From Synechococcus sp. BO 8801 (lineage in GTDB: Bacteria; Cyanobacteriota; Cyanobacteriia; PCC-6307; Cyanobiaceae), in the NCBI RefSeq assembly GCF_002252675.1, contig NZ_NQKY01000011.1, forward strand, positions 30,453-94,452: a DNA stretch of 64,000 bases, read 5' to 3'. The notes under the pieces are model-generated. The model did not search any database and was not told the origin of the DNA. It saw nothing but the letters and a program-made list of their open reading frames with translations. Both the position numbers and the translations under genes were made by a program. Positions 1-8,473 of this stretch are shown here, piece after piece (position 1 is the first letter of the stretch; the number at the start of each line of letters is the position of its first letter).

Positions 1-658
1 AGCAGGCCGGCGGGGGCCGCCAGGGGATCGAAGGCGAACACCGGCAGCAGTTCCACCGCCGTGATGCCCAGGTCCTGGAGGTAGGGGATCTTGCTGATCA
101 GGCCCCGGTAGGTGCCCGCCTGCTCCGGCGGCAGGTCGGCGCTGGGGTGGGCGGTGAAGCCGCGCACGTGCAGCTCGTAGATCACCGTCTCGCGGGAGGG
201 CCGGTGCAGGGGCCGATCCCCTTCCCAGTCGTAGGCGTGCGGGTCGGCCACGACGCTCTTCATGGCGGTGCCCCAGTCGCCGGAGCTGCTGCGGCCGGGG
301 GCGCGGCCGTAGCCCGGCGGCATCGCCAGGGCCAGCCCATGGGGATCGAGCAGCAGGTTGGCCGGATCGAAGCGCAGCCCCAGCTGCGGCAGCCGGGGTC
401 CCTCGACGCTCCAGCCGTAGGGCTGGCCCGGCCCGATCCCCTCCAGCCGGCAGTGCCAGTAGTCGCCGGTGCGGTGCCGGTCGGGATCGAGGCGGAGGCG
501 CTGGCTGGGCACGGCATCGTCGACGCGCGCGAACAGGCACAGCTCCACCGCCGTCGCCCGCCGGGCATAGAGGCTGAAGTTGACCCCGCCCTCGCTGACC
601 GAGGCGCCCAGGGGGGCACTGCTGCCCGGGGACGGCAGGGCCGCCGTGCATGAGGTCA
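1..658 (-). CDS. glgX: Glycogen debranching enzyme GlgX, N-terminal part (runs off window)
   Basis: This is the first 219 residues of a GH13 glycogen/isoamylase-type debranching enzyme, which hydrolyses alpha-1,6 branches of cytoplasmic glycogen. The ATG at 658 opens a frame with no stop before the window edge. Residues about 16-110 form the N-terminal CBM48 carbohydrate-binding domain (PLGASVSEGGVNFSLYARRA). The catalytic barrel begins at about 158 with YELHVRGFT (161-169) and AVELLPVF (201-208), both typical of GlgX/isoamylase. The catalytic Asp/Glu residues lie outside the window. It diverges from the DoxX-like gene. The family is certain; GlgX versus a TreX/isoamylase subtype cannot be settled from this fragment. 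Confidence 0.9.
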
Positions 659-802
659 TGGCGTCGGCAGGGGTGGAGGGGACAGGGGGCCCGCCCACCG
701 CATGATGGCCAGGACCCCCGGTTTCGCCCGGCCCCGCCGCGGCGCCGTCCGTCGACCCTGCTTACGGTGAGCCGGCAAGCCCTCCAGCTGGTGCGCCCGC
801 CG

Positions 803-1297
803 ATGGATCTCGAGATCGTCACCCTGCTCGTGCCCACCGGCCCTTCGCTGGCGGCCGGCGCCGCGCTGCTGGTGCTGCGGCTGTTCGTGGGGGTGGCCTT
901 CATCCGCCACGGCTGGCCGAAGCTGCGCAACCTGCGCACCTGGTCCACGGCGATGAAGACGCCGGAATGGCTCTGCTTCCTCTCGGCGGCCTCGATGTGG
1001 GGCGCCGGGATCGCCCTGATCCCTGGCCTGCTCACCCCCCTGGCGGCCCTGGCGATCCTGGTGTCGATGGCCTACGCCATGGTGCTGGAGCTGGTCTCCG
1101 GGTTCCCGTTCATCGCCCCGGATCCCTATCAGATTCCCGAGGGTGACTACGCCGGACCGATGGGTGTGGGCGAGCCGCCCAGCTGGGAGAAGGCGGCCAT
1201 GTATGTGGTGATGTGCCTGGTGCTGATCACCTCCGGCGGCGGCCTCCTCTCCCTCGACAACCTGCTGATCGCCGACCTGCTGGGCGCGATTCTCTGA
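803..1297 (+). CDS. DoxX-family small membrane protein
   Basis: A 164-residue integral membrane protein. It has about four hydrophobic segments (residues 18-35, 55-75, 80-100 and 130-150) and the DoxX-like signature RLFVGVAFIRHGWPKL after the first segment. DoxX/SURF4-like proteins sit in the inner membrane and are variously linked to quinone or thiol redox functions; no specific role is inferable here. I chose the ATG at 803 because the longer frame back to 650 gives a basic, low-complexity N-terminus overlapping the divergent glgX start. The gene converges on the UPF0114 gene with a 4-bp gap. Confidence 0.75.
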   Translation: MDLEIVTLLVPTGPSLAAGAALLVLRLFVGVAFIRHGWPKLRNLRTWSTAMKTPEWLCFLSAASMWGAGIALIPGLLTPLAALAILVSMAYAMVLELVSGFPFIAPDPYQIPEGDYAGPMGVGEPPSWEKAAMYVVMCLVLITSGGGLLSLDNLLIADLLGAIL

Positions 1298-1301
1298 GGG
1301 A

Positions 1302-1826
1302 TCACTCGCGCTCAGGCGCTGCCGCGGGGTGATGGTCCTCCCGCTCGCCGCCCCAGTACTTGAAGGCCAGCAGGGCCAGGGTCACCACGGCCATGCCGGC
1401 GCCGGCCAGGAAGATGTCAGAGCCGGCGACGGAGTGGGCAAGGTCCTCGGCGTCGAAGCTGTTGAGCAGCTCGAGGAAGGAGATCGCCATCGCCAGGATG
1501 ATGAAGTTGGCGAACATGCCCTTCACTTCGTGGAAGTTCCGGAAGCTGAGGGTCTTCGGCAGTTTCAGCTCGCTGATGAACAGCGAGTACATGCCGATCG
1601 CCAGGGCCAGACAGCCCGTTCCCACCAGCAGCAGGTCGATCCCTTCGAGGATGTCCATCTCGAAGCGGTTGAGGTCCACCAGGTCGGTGATGCTGACCAG
1701 GGCCAGCCGCAACTGCTCCAGGATCAGCCGGCTGCCGCGGATGAACAGGGCCAGGCAGCTGGCCAGCAGCGCCAGGATCGGCACCAGGGTGAGGTAGCGG
1801 GCGCGGACGAGCAGGCGGCGCAGCAT
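1302..1826 (-). CDS. UPF0114 (YqhA-like) membrane protein
   Basis: A 174-residue membrane protein. It opens with a basic stretch and a long hydrophobic helix (MLRRLLVRARYLTLVPILAL), then has about three further helices and the family motif MDILEGIDLLLVGTGCLALAIG around 60-80. It ends with a charged His/Pro/Glu-rich tail. UPF0114 proteins are inner-membrane proteins of unknown function with 3-4 helices, and the length fits. The start is the ATG at 1826; the same frame continues upstream only as antisense of the ABC gene. It lies 23 bp downstream of that gene on the same strand, so co-transcription is plausible. Confidence 0.8.
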   Translation of the reverse strand: MLRRLLVRARYLTLVPILALLASCLALFIRGSRLILEQLRLALVSITDLVDLNRFEMDILEGIDLLLVGTGCLALAIGMYSLFISELKLPKTLSFRNFHEVKGMFANFIILAMAISFLELLNSFDAEDLAHSVAGSDIFLAGAGMAVVTLALLAFKYWGGEREDHHPAAAPERE

Positions 1827-1849
1827 GGCGGGCAGGAGTGGAAGGGGTG

Positions 1850-3460
1850 TCAGGGCAGGGGCGGCAGGCGCGGACAGGCCTCCACCAGGGTGCGGGTGAT
1901 GGCGGCCTGGGGATGGGCCAGCAGCTCGGCCCCGGCCCCCTGCTCGACGACGCGGCCGCCGTCGAGCACAAGGACGCGGTGGCAGAAGCCGCCGGCCACC
2001 GAAAGGTCGTGGGTGATGAACAGCATGCCCAGGCCGAGCTGGCCCTGCAGGCGGCGCAGCAGGGCCAGCACGTCGGCCTGGACCTCGGCGTCGAGCATGC
2101 TGACGCTCTCGTCGCAGAGCAGCACCTGGGGGCCGAGGATCAGGGCGCGGGCGATGGCCACCCGCTGCTGCTGGCCGCCTGAGAGCTGGCGGGGCAGGCG
2201 GTTTTCGAAGGATTCGGGCGGATTCAGCCCCACCAGGGCCAGCTGCTCCCTGGCGCGGCGGCGGGCCTCCTGCCGGCCGGCCAGCCCATGGATCAGCAGG
2301 GGATCGGCCACCGCCTCCCCCACGGTCATCTGGGGGTTGAGGCAGGCCAGGGGATCCTGGAAGACCATCTGCAGCCGGCGCCGGGCCCGCCGCAGGGGCC
2401 GTCCCCCCAGGCGCCGCAGGTCGACCCCCTGGAGCCGCACCGCCCCGCCCCGCACCGGCGCCAGCCCCATCAGGGCGCGGCAGAGGCTGCTCTTGCCGCA
2501 GCCCGACGCCCCGACCACGCCGATGGTTTCCCCCTCGTGCAGGGTCAGGCTCACCCCGTCGACCGCCTTGATCCAGCGCGGCTGCCAGGGCAGGGAGGGC
2601 AGCGGGTGCCAGCTGCGCAGTTCCTCCACCTCCAGCAGCACCGGTGCGGCGGCGGGGGCCTCGCTGCGCCCGCCCTCCCGCTCCCGGGCGGCGCCCACCA
2701 GCCGCTGGGCCAGGGGCGAGGCCGGGGCCGTGAGCAGCCGGTGGCTGGGGGCCTCCTCCACCAGCCGGCCCTGATCGAGCACGGCGATGCGGTCGCACCA
2801 GCGGCCGGCCATGGCCAGGTCGTGGCTGATCAGCAGCAGGGCACTGCCGGTTTCGGTGCAGAGCTCGCTCAGCTGGGCCATCACCTGTCCGGCCACGGCC
2901 ACATCCAGGCTGGTGGTGGGTTCGTCGGCGATCACCAGGGGCGGCTGCAGGGCCAGGGCCAGGGCGATGGCCAGGCGCTGGCGCATGCCGCCGCTGAACT
3001 CATGGGGGAAGCTGCCGTAGCGCTCCGGGGCGATCCCCACCCGGGCCAGCAGCTCGCGGGCCCGCTCCCGCCCCCCGCCGCGGTGGGCGGCCAGGGTGTC
3101 GCGCAGGTGCTCGCCGATGGTGAGCAGGGGGTTGAGCCGGGTCATCGGGTCCTGGAACACCAGGCCCACCGCCTCGCCCCGCAGCCGCCTGAGGGCGCCG
3201 CGCCTGAGCCGCCGGGGGTCCTGGCCCGCCAGCAGCAGCTCGCCGTCGCAGCTGCTTCCCGGGGGCAGCAACTGCAGCACGGCCCGGGCCACGGTGCTCT
3301 TGCCACAGCCCGAGGGGCCCACCAGGGCCAGCCGTTCCCCGGCGCTGAGGGTCAGATCGAGCCCATCGAGGGTGGGCCGCTCACTGCCCGGGTAGCGCAC
3401 CTGCAGACCACCGATCCGCAGCACCGGGGCCGCAGGCTGGGACGGGGCGGGCAGGGCCAT
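1850..3460 (-). CDS. Fused two-domain ABC transporter ATP-binding protein, oligopeptide/nickel type
   Basis: A 536-residue protein carrying two complete ABC ATPase domains, as in YejF or a DppD-DppF fusion. Domain 1 has Walker A GPSGCGKST (48-56), signature FSGGMRQR (155-162) and Walker B VIADEPTTSLD (176-186). Domain 2 has GASGCGKSS (317-325), signature LSGGQQQRVAIARAL and Walker B VLLCDESVSMLD. It would energise import of peptides or similar solutes at the inner membrane. No permease or binding protein is present in the window, so its partners are elsewhere. The start is the ATG at 3460; a GTG nine bases upstream is possible. The gene diverges from rel. Confidence 0.9.
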   Translation of the reverse strand: MALPAPSQPAAPVLRIGGLQVRYPGSERPTLDGLDLTLSAGERLALVGPSGCGKSTVARAVLQLLPPGSSCDGELLLAGQDPRRLRRGALRRLRGEAVGLVFQDPMTRLNPLLTIGEHLRDTLAAHRGGGRERARELLARVGIAPERYGSFPHEFSGGMRQRLAIALALALQPPLVIADEPTTSLDVAVAGQVMAQLSELCTETGSALLLISHDLAMAGRWCDRIAVLDQGRLVEEAPSHRLLTAPASPLAQRLVGAAREREGGRSEAPAAAPVLLEVEELRSWHPLPSLPWQPRWIKAVDGVSLTLHEGETIGVVGASGCGKSSLCRALMGLAPVRGGAVRLQGVDLRRLGGRPLRRARRRLQMVFQDPLACLNPQMTVGEAVADPLLIHGLAGRQEARRRAREQLALVGLNPPESFENRLPRQLSGGQQQRVAIARALILGPQVLLCDESVSMLDAEVQADVLALLRRLQGQLGLGMLFITHDLSVAGGFCHRVLVLDGGRVVEQGAGAELLAHPQAAITRTLVEACPRLPPLP

Positions 3461-3557
3461 GGACGACACCGGCGGCGCCCAGTCTGGATGGCCGAATGCG
3501 CAAATCCCCTGGTTCGTGACGATTGCCCCATACCATGGGTGGACCCTGAAGGGTGTG

Positions 3558-5888
3558 ATGCTGAGGGTGGCGCCGGATCAAGGTTCCTCTCCGCTGGCTT
3601 ACGCCTCGGCCGTAACTCCTGGTGCAGAGGGGATCCAGGAGGTGCAAGCCACCGCCGCCCCCGAGCGCGACTACGGCGTCCCCCTGCCGGCCTGGCTGCG
3701 CCAGAGCCTTCAGCAGTTCCCGCCCGCCGGCGAGGAGGCGCGCCCCGTCGACCCGGAGGCCCTGGTGGCCACGGCCTTCGACTTCGCCTACCAGCTCCAC
3801 GACGGCCAGTTCCGGGCCAGCGGCGAGCCCTACATCGTCCATCCGATCGCCGTCGCCGGCCTGCTGCGCGACATCGGCGCCAGCGCGGCGGTGATCGCCG
3901 CCGGCTTCCTGCACGACGTGGTGGAGGACACCCAGGTCACCCCTGAGGAGATCGAAGCCCGGTTCGGTGAGGAGGTGCGCGCCCTGGTGGAGGGGGTCAC
4001 CAAGCTGGGCGGCATCCATTTCACCAACCGCACCGAGGCCCAGGCGGAGAACCTGCGCCGCATGTTCCTGGCCATGGCCAGCGACATCCGGGTGGTGCTG
4101 GTCAAGCTGGCCGACCGGCTGCACAACATGCGCACCCTCGGCGCCCTCAAGCCCGAGAAGCAGCAGCGCATCGCCCGGGAGACCCGCGACATCTACGCCC
4201 CCCTGGCCAACCGCCTCGGCATCGGCCGCTTCAAGTGGGAGCTGGAGGACCTGGCCTTCAAGGTGCTGGAGCCCGAGTCCTACCGCGATGTGCAGCAGCA
4301 GGTCGCCACCAAGCGGAGCGAACGGGAGGAGCGGCTGGGGACCACGGTGCAGCTGCTGCGCGACCGGCTGGTGGCGGCGGGGCTGCAGGAGTGCGAGGTG
4401 AGCGGCCGGCCCAAGCACCTCTACGGCATCTGGAGCAAGATGCAGCGCCAGCAGAAGGCCTTCCACGAGATCTACGACGTGGCGGCCCTGCGGATCCTCT
4501 GCCCGAGCGTGGAGAGCTGTTACCGGGCCCTGGCGGTGGTGCACGACATCTTCCGGCCGATCCCCGGTCGCTTCAAGGACTACATCGGCCTGCCCAAGCC
4601 CAACGGCTACCAGTCGCTGCACACGGCGGTGATCGGCCGGCACCGGCCGATCGAGGTCCAGATCCGCACCACCGACATGCACCAGGTGGCGGAATACGGC
4701 ATCGCCGCCCACTGGAAGTACAAGGAGGGGGGCTCGCCGGCCGCCGGCGACACGGAGCGCTTCAACTGGCTGCGGCAGCTGGTCGACTGGCAGAAGGACG
4801 ACGGCGGCGAGGACAGCAGCGACTTCCTGGCCTCGATCAAGGAGGACCTCTTCGACGAGGAGGTGTTCGTGTTCACCCCCAAGGGGGATGTGGTGGGGCT
4901 GCGCAAGGGCTCCACCGCCGTCGACTTCGCCTTCCGCATCCACTCGGAGGTGGGCAACCACTGCCAGGGCGTGCGCATCAACGACCGTCTCTGTCCCCTG
5001 GCCACGCCGTTGCAGAACGGCGACTTCGTGCAGGTGATCACCGCCAAGAACGCCCACCCGAGCCTCGACTGGCTCAACTTCGTGGCCACCCCCACGGCCC
5101 GCAACCGCATCCGGGGCTGGTACAAGCGCAGCCACCGCGACGACAACATCCAGCGCGGCACGGAGATGCTGGAACGGGAGCTGGGCCGTGACGGCTTCGA
5201 CGCCCTGCTCAATGGGGAGGCGATCGCCCGGGTGGCGAAGCGCTGCAACCTGGTGGGCACCGAGGACCTGCTGGCGGCCCTGGGGTTCGGCGGCGTCACC
5301 CTGCAGCAGGTGCTCAACCGCCTGCGGGAGGAGGTGCGCCTCAGCACCGCCGCCGCCGCCCCCACCCCCACCAACGAGGAGGTGGCCGCCGGGGTGGCCG
5401 CAGCCCAGCCGCGCCACGCCCCCCACGGGCACCCGTCGAACAGCCCGATTCTGGGCCTTGAAGGACTCGAGTACCGCCTGGGCGGCTGCTGCAGCCCCCT
5501 GCCCGGGGAGGGGATCGTGGGCACCGTGGCCCTGGGCAACCACGGCATCACCATCCACCGCCAGGACTGCGCCAACGTGCCCCAGGTGCCGGTGGAGCGG
5601 CGCCTGCCGGTGCGCTGGAACCCGCTCGGCGAGGCCCAGCAGCGGCGCTACCCGGTGCGGCTGCGCATCGAGGTGCTCGACCGGGTGGGGGTGCTGAAGG
5701 ACATCCTGATGCGCCTCTCCGACCACCGCATCAACGTCAGCGATGCCCGGGTGCGCACCAGCGCCGGCAAGCCGGCCCCCATCGACCTGCGGGTCGAGCT
5801 GCTCAGCGCCGCCCAGCTGCGCACCACCATGGACCAGATCCGCTCGATGGCCGACGTGCTCGACCTCTGCCGCACCGGCATCGGCTGA
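3558..5888 (+). CDS. rel: Bifunctional (p)ppGpp synthetase/hydrolase, RelA/SpoT family
   Basis: A 776-residue long RSH enzyme that makes and degrades the stringent alarmone (p)ppGpp. The HD hydrolase domain is intact (HDGQFRASGEPYIVHP near 75-90; HDVVEDT near 118). The synthetase domain contains GRFKDYIGLPKPNGYQSLH; its RFKD sequence is the RxKD motif of bifunctional enzymes rather than the ExDD of RelA. A TGS domain (EVFVFTPKGDVVGLRKGST) and a C-terminal ACT domain follow. I chose the ATG at 3558; the upstream in-frame ATG at 3459 overlaps the divergent ABC gene and adds unconserved residues. This is the only RSH gene in the window. Confidence 0.97.
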   Translation: MLRVAPDQGSSPLAYASAVTPGAEGIQEVQATAAPERDYGVPLPAWLRQSLQQFPPAGEEARPVDPEALVATAFDFAYQLHDGQFRASGEPYIVHPIAVAGLLRDIGASAAVIAAGFLHDVVEDTQVTPEEIEARFGEEVRALVEGVTKLGGIHFTNRTEAQAENLRRMFLAMASDIRVVLVKLADRLHNMRTLGALKPEKQQRIARETRDIYAPLANRLGIGRFKWELEDLAFKVLEPESYRDVQQQVATKRSEREERLGTTVQLLRDRLVAAGLQECEVSGRPKHLYGIWSKMQRQQKAFHEIYDVAALRILCPSVESCYRALAVVHDIFRPIPGRFKDYIGLPKPNGYQSLHTAVIGRHRPIEVQIRTTDMHQVAEYGIAAHWKYKEGGSPAAGDTERFNWLRQLVDWQKDDGGEDSSDFLASIKEDLFDEEVFVFTPKGDVVGLRKGSTAVDFAFRIHSEVGNHCQGVRINDRLCPLATPLQNGDFVQVITAKNAHPSLDWLNFVATPTARNRIRGWYKRSHRDDNIQRGTEMLERELGRDGFDALLNGEAIARVAKRCNLVGTEDLLAALGFGGVTLQQVLNRLREEVRLSTAAAAPTPTNEEVAAGVAAAQPRHAPHGHPSNSPILGLEGLEYRLGGCCSPLPGEGIVGTVALGNHGITIHRQDCANVPQVPVERRLPVRWNPLGEAQQRRYPVRLRIEVLDRVGVLKDILMRLSDHRINVSDARVRTSAGKPAPIDLRVELLSAAQLRTTMDQIRSMADVLDLCRTGIG

Positions 5889-5889
5889 A

Positions 5890-5917
5890 CCACCGGGAGC
5901 CCAGCCGGGCTAGGTGG
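5890..5917. terminator. Possible bidirectional hairpin between convergent genes
   Basis: The 21-bp gap between the convergent rel and small membrane protein genes holds a nested inverted repeat. The outer arms are CCACC (5890-5894) and GGTGG (5913-5917); the inner arms are AGCCC (5898-5902) and GGGCT (5907-5911) around a 4-nt loop. There is no T-tract on either strand, so this is a weak terminator call based on position and symmetry. It overlaps the stop of the minus-strand gene. Confidence 0.35.
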
Positions 5918-6254
5918 CGGCCCGGCGGGTGCCCAGCAGAACCTGTTTCACGCTGCCGTTGGCCTGGAGGGACAGCACCAGCAGATAGGCCGCCAGAAAC
6001 AGAATCCCGCCCACCGCGGCCAGCAGGCCAAGGCCCAGTCCCTTGGCGGAGAAGTCATCTCTCCAGGCCACCCAGAGGCCCGTGAGCAGCAGCATGCCGA
6101 GGAAATCCAGATCGAACTGCCCGGGCCAGCCCATCGCCCGAACGTCCGCGATGAAGACACGCACCAGGTCGATGCCGTGGTGCGGCACCACCACCAGCGT
6201 GTAACCGGCCACGGCCAGCCACAGCAGCACGAGAGCGGCACGAAAGGCGGTCAT
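5910..6254 (-). CDS. Small membrane protein, possibly DUF2834-like
   Basis: A 114-residue protein with three predicted hydrophobic helices (about 5-22, 50-65 and 75-98) and a short basic C-terminus. The central pattern FDLDFLGMLLLTGLWVAWRDD followed by a Lys-Gly and another helix resembles small DUF2834-type membrane proteins, but I do not recognise it firmly. The ATG at 6254 is preferred to one at 6362 because the extra 36 residues are unlike a membrane-protein N-terminus and would overlap the next gene's end. Function unknown. Confidence 0.6.
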   Translation of the reverse strand: MTAFRAALVLLWLAVAGYTLVVVPHHGIDLVRVFIADVRAMGWPGQFDLDFLGMLLLTGLWVAWRDDFSAKGLGLGLLAAVGGILFLAAYLLVLSLQANGSVKQVLLGTRRAAT

Positions 6255-6358
6255 GGTGGAAGGGTCCAGCGGAGCAATCCTCCAGTCTGGAGCGATCCGC
6301 CGAATTTCTCGGCTCTCCCGATGACATGTCGGGGTGACGGGGCCATGCGGCCTGGCCG

Positions 6359-8473
6359 TCACTTCATGATCAGCACATCCACCCCCGGGGTCCGGCTGCG
6401 CACCAGGACGCCCACGTCGTGGTCGCCGCGGTGGAACTGCAGGTTGATCTCCTCGTCCCCCAGGCGCAGTCCGTTGAAGTCGAGGACGTTCAGCCCCATC
6501 GGCAGGGTGGGGTTGCGCAGACGCACCTGCACACGGCCGCTGCCCTGGTCGCGCTCGATCGACATCCCGGTGATCGCCTCCAGCAGGCCGAACACGCTGG
6601 CGCTGGCCCAGGCCTGGGGGCTGCAGGCCACCGGGTAGGAGGTGGGCCCCTCCTCTTCCCGGCGCTGGAAGCCGCAGAACAGCTCCGGCAGGCGGTACAT
6701 CGGCAGGGCACAGGCGGTCTCGAACATCCCCGTGAGGATCTGCAGCGCTTCGGAGCGATGGCCGTAACGGGCCAGGCCCATGGCGATCAGGGCGTTGTCA
6801 TGGGGCCAGACGGAGCCGTTGTGGTAGCTCATCGGGTTGTAGCGACGCTCCCGTTCATCGAGGGTGCGGATGCCCCAGCCGTTGAAGCTGGAGGGGGCCA
6901 TCAGGCGCCGGGCGATCGCCGCCGCCGCCTGGGGACTGGCGATGCCGGTCAGGAGGCAATGGCCGGCATTCGAGGCGCGCACCTGGCAGGGCTCACCTGA
7001 ACCATCCAGGGCCAGGGCATAGGAATCGATCGACGGCGTCCAGAAGGCCTGATGGAACCGTCGCTTCAGCGCGGCGGCCTCCTCCAGGAGCCCATGGGCC
7101 TCGCTGGTCCGGTCCAGGCGCTCCAGGATCGAGGCGTACGCCCGACGCGCCCCGTAGACATAGGCCTGCACTTCACAGAGGGCGATCGAGCCTTCCGCCA
7201 GACGGCCATCGGCGTGGTGGATGGCGTCGTCGGAATCCTTCCACCCCTGGTTGCGCAGTCCCCCCTGGGAAGCCCGCCTGTAGTGGACGAACCCATCCGC
7301 ACTGGAGGCCTCGGCCCGGCGGATCCAGGCCATCGCCGCCTCCAGCTCCGGCAGCAGCCCGGCGATGAAATCGCGATCATCACTGCGGCGCAGATAGTCG
7401 CCCGCCAGCATCAGAAACAGGGGCGTGGAGTCGACGGCACCGTAATAACTGGCGAACGGCACTTCTCCGAGGGCCGCCATCTCGCCGAGCCGCGCTTCGT
7501 GCAGGATCTTGCCGGGCTCCTCGTCGTGCGCCGGATCCTCCACGAGGGCCTGGTTGCTGGCCAGATAGCCCAGCACCCCCCGTGCCAGGCGGGGCTCCAC
7601 CATCAGCATCTGGCGCGCCGTGATCAGGCCGTCCCGGCCGAACGGACAGCTGAACCAGGGAATCCCGGCGTACGGGTAGAGCCCATCCTCCACCCGGCTG
7701 GCCAGCAGGTGCACATCCGAGAAGGAACGCATCAGCCAGCTGTTGAAGGCCGGGCTATCGGTGATCACGGAGGCCGCGCTGCGGCGGGCGTCGCGGAACC
7801 ACTCGATCGTGGCGGTCATGGCGGCGCTGTAGTGCTGCTCCGCGCCCAGGGGCTGATCCGTGGGCTGGAAATCCAGCACCAGGTAGAGCCGGCGGGTCTG
7901 GCGCGGCTCCAGGGTGAGCACCAGAGCGACGTGATCCCCATCGACGTCCTGGACCGGATCGCTGAGCCGCAGGACCGTGAGTCGATCCTCCCCGTCCAGG
8001 CCCCTGTACGTGAGCGCGAGCGTGCCAGGCCCGCCCTGGACAATGCGGCCGCGCTGCAGGCGCTTGTAGCCCCTCACCTCGAAGATGTCCCGGAAGTCGG
8101 CATCCAGCCGCACGCTCAGCGGGATCTGGATGGGCTTCTCCTCATAGCTGGTGAAGCAGAACTGCTGCAGGAACGCCGTCGCCGTCAGGACCGTGCTGCG
8201 CTCCAGATGCAGGGTCATGGCGGCGGAGCCACCGGCCCCGTCCTCGTTGTTGCTGAGATGGCTGACCAGCACGCCCACCGCCCCACGCTCGGTGGCGCCC
8301 AGCACCACTGGCGGCCGGTTCCAGAGCAGAACCTGCAGCCGGCTCACATGGCGGGTGCCGCGGAAATAGATGCCGGTGTCGTGCTGCAGTTCCGGGCAGA
8401 TCTCGCCGCGGGAATCCAGGATCGCGAAGGTTTCCTCGTTCTTGAGAACGTAAGGAGGCAGCGGATCAGGCAT
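6359..8473 (-). CDS. Amylo-alpha-1,6-glucosidase / glycogen-debranching-type GH
   Basis: A 704-residue cytoplasmic protein of the family with a glycogen-debranching N-terminal beta domain (VLKNEETFAILDSRGEI near the start, GIYFRGTRHVSRLQVLLWNR at 34-53) and a C-terminal (alpha/alpha)6 barrel. Barrel landmarks include YAGIPWFSCPFGRDGLIT, RNQGWKDSDDAIHHADG and YNPMSYHNGSVWPHDNALI, which carry the acidic residues expected for catalysis. Members act on alpha-1,6 bonds in glucans or related saccharides. Its start overlaps the 3' end of the upstream glycosyltransferase by 8 bp, so the two are translationally coupled; this pairing recurs in other bacteria. The exact substrate is unknown. Confidence 0.88.
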   Translation of the reverse strand: MPDPLPPYVLKNEETFAILDSRGEICPELQHDTGIYFRGTRHVSRLQVLLWNRPPVVLGATERGAVGVLVSHLSNNEDGAGGSAAMTLHLERSTVLTATAFLQQFCFTSYEEKPIQIPLSVRLDADFRDIFEVRGYKRLQRGRIVQGGPGTLALTYRGLDGEDRLTVLRLSDPVQDVDGDHVALVLTLEPRQTRRLYLVLDFQPTDQPLGAEQHYSAAMTATIEWFRDARRSAASVITDSPAFNSWLMRSFSDVHLLASRVEDGLYPYAGIPWFSCPFGRDGLITARQMLMVEPRLARGVLGYLASNQALVEDPAHDEEPGKILHEARLGEMAALGEVPFASYYGAVDSTPLFLMLAGDYLRRSDDRDFIAGLLPELEAAMAWIRRAEASSADGFVHYRRASQGGLRNQGWKDSDDAIHHADGRLAEGSIALCEVQAYVYGARRAYASILERLDRTSEAHGLLEEAAALKRRFHQAFWTPSIDSYALALDGSGEPCQVRASNAGHCLLTGIASPQAAAAIARRLMAPSSFNGWGIRTLDERERRYNPMSYHNGSVWPHDNALIAMGLARYGHRSEALQILTGMFETACALPMYRLPELFCGFQRREEEGPTSYPVACSPQAWASASVFGLLEAITGMSIERDQGSGRVQVRLRNPTLPMGLNVLDFNGLRLGDEEINLQFHRGDHDVGVLVRSRTPGVDVLIMK

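Noticed and set aside
1329..2774. A 481-codon plus-strand frame across the UPF0114 and ABC genes
   Set aside because: Both minus-strand genes have intact motifs; the plus frame is low complexity.
3381..5726. A 781-codon open frame on the minus strand across rel
   Set aside because: It is antisense to a clearly conserved RSH gene. Its His/Val/Leu-rich composition is what GC-biased codons give on the opposite strand.
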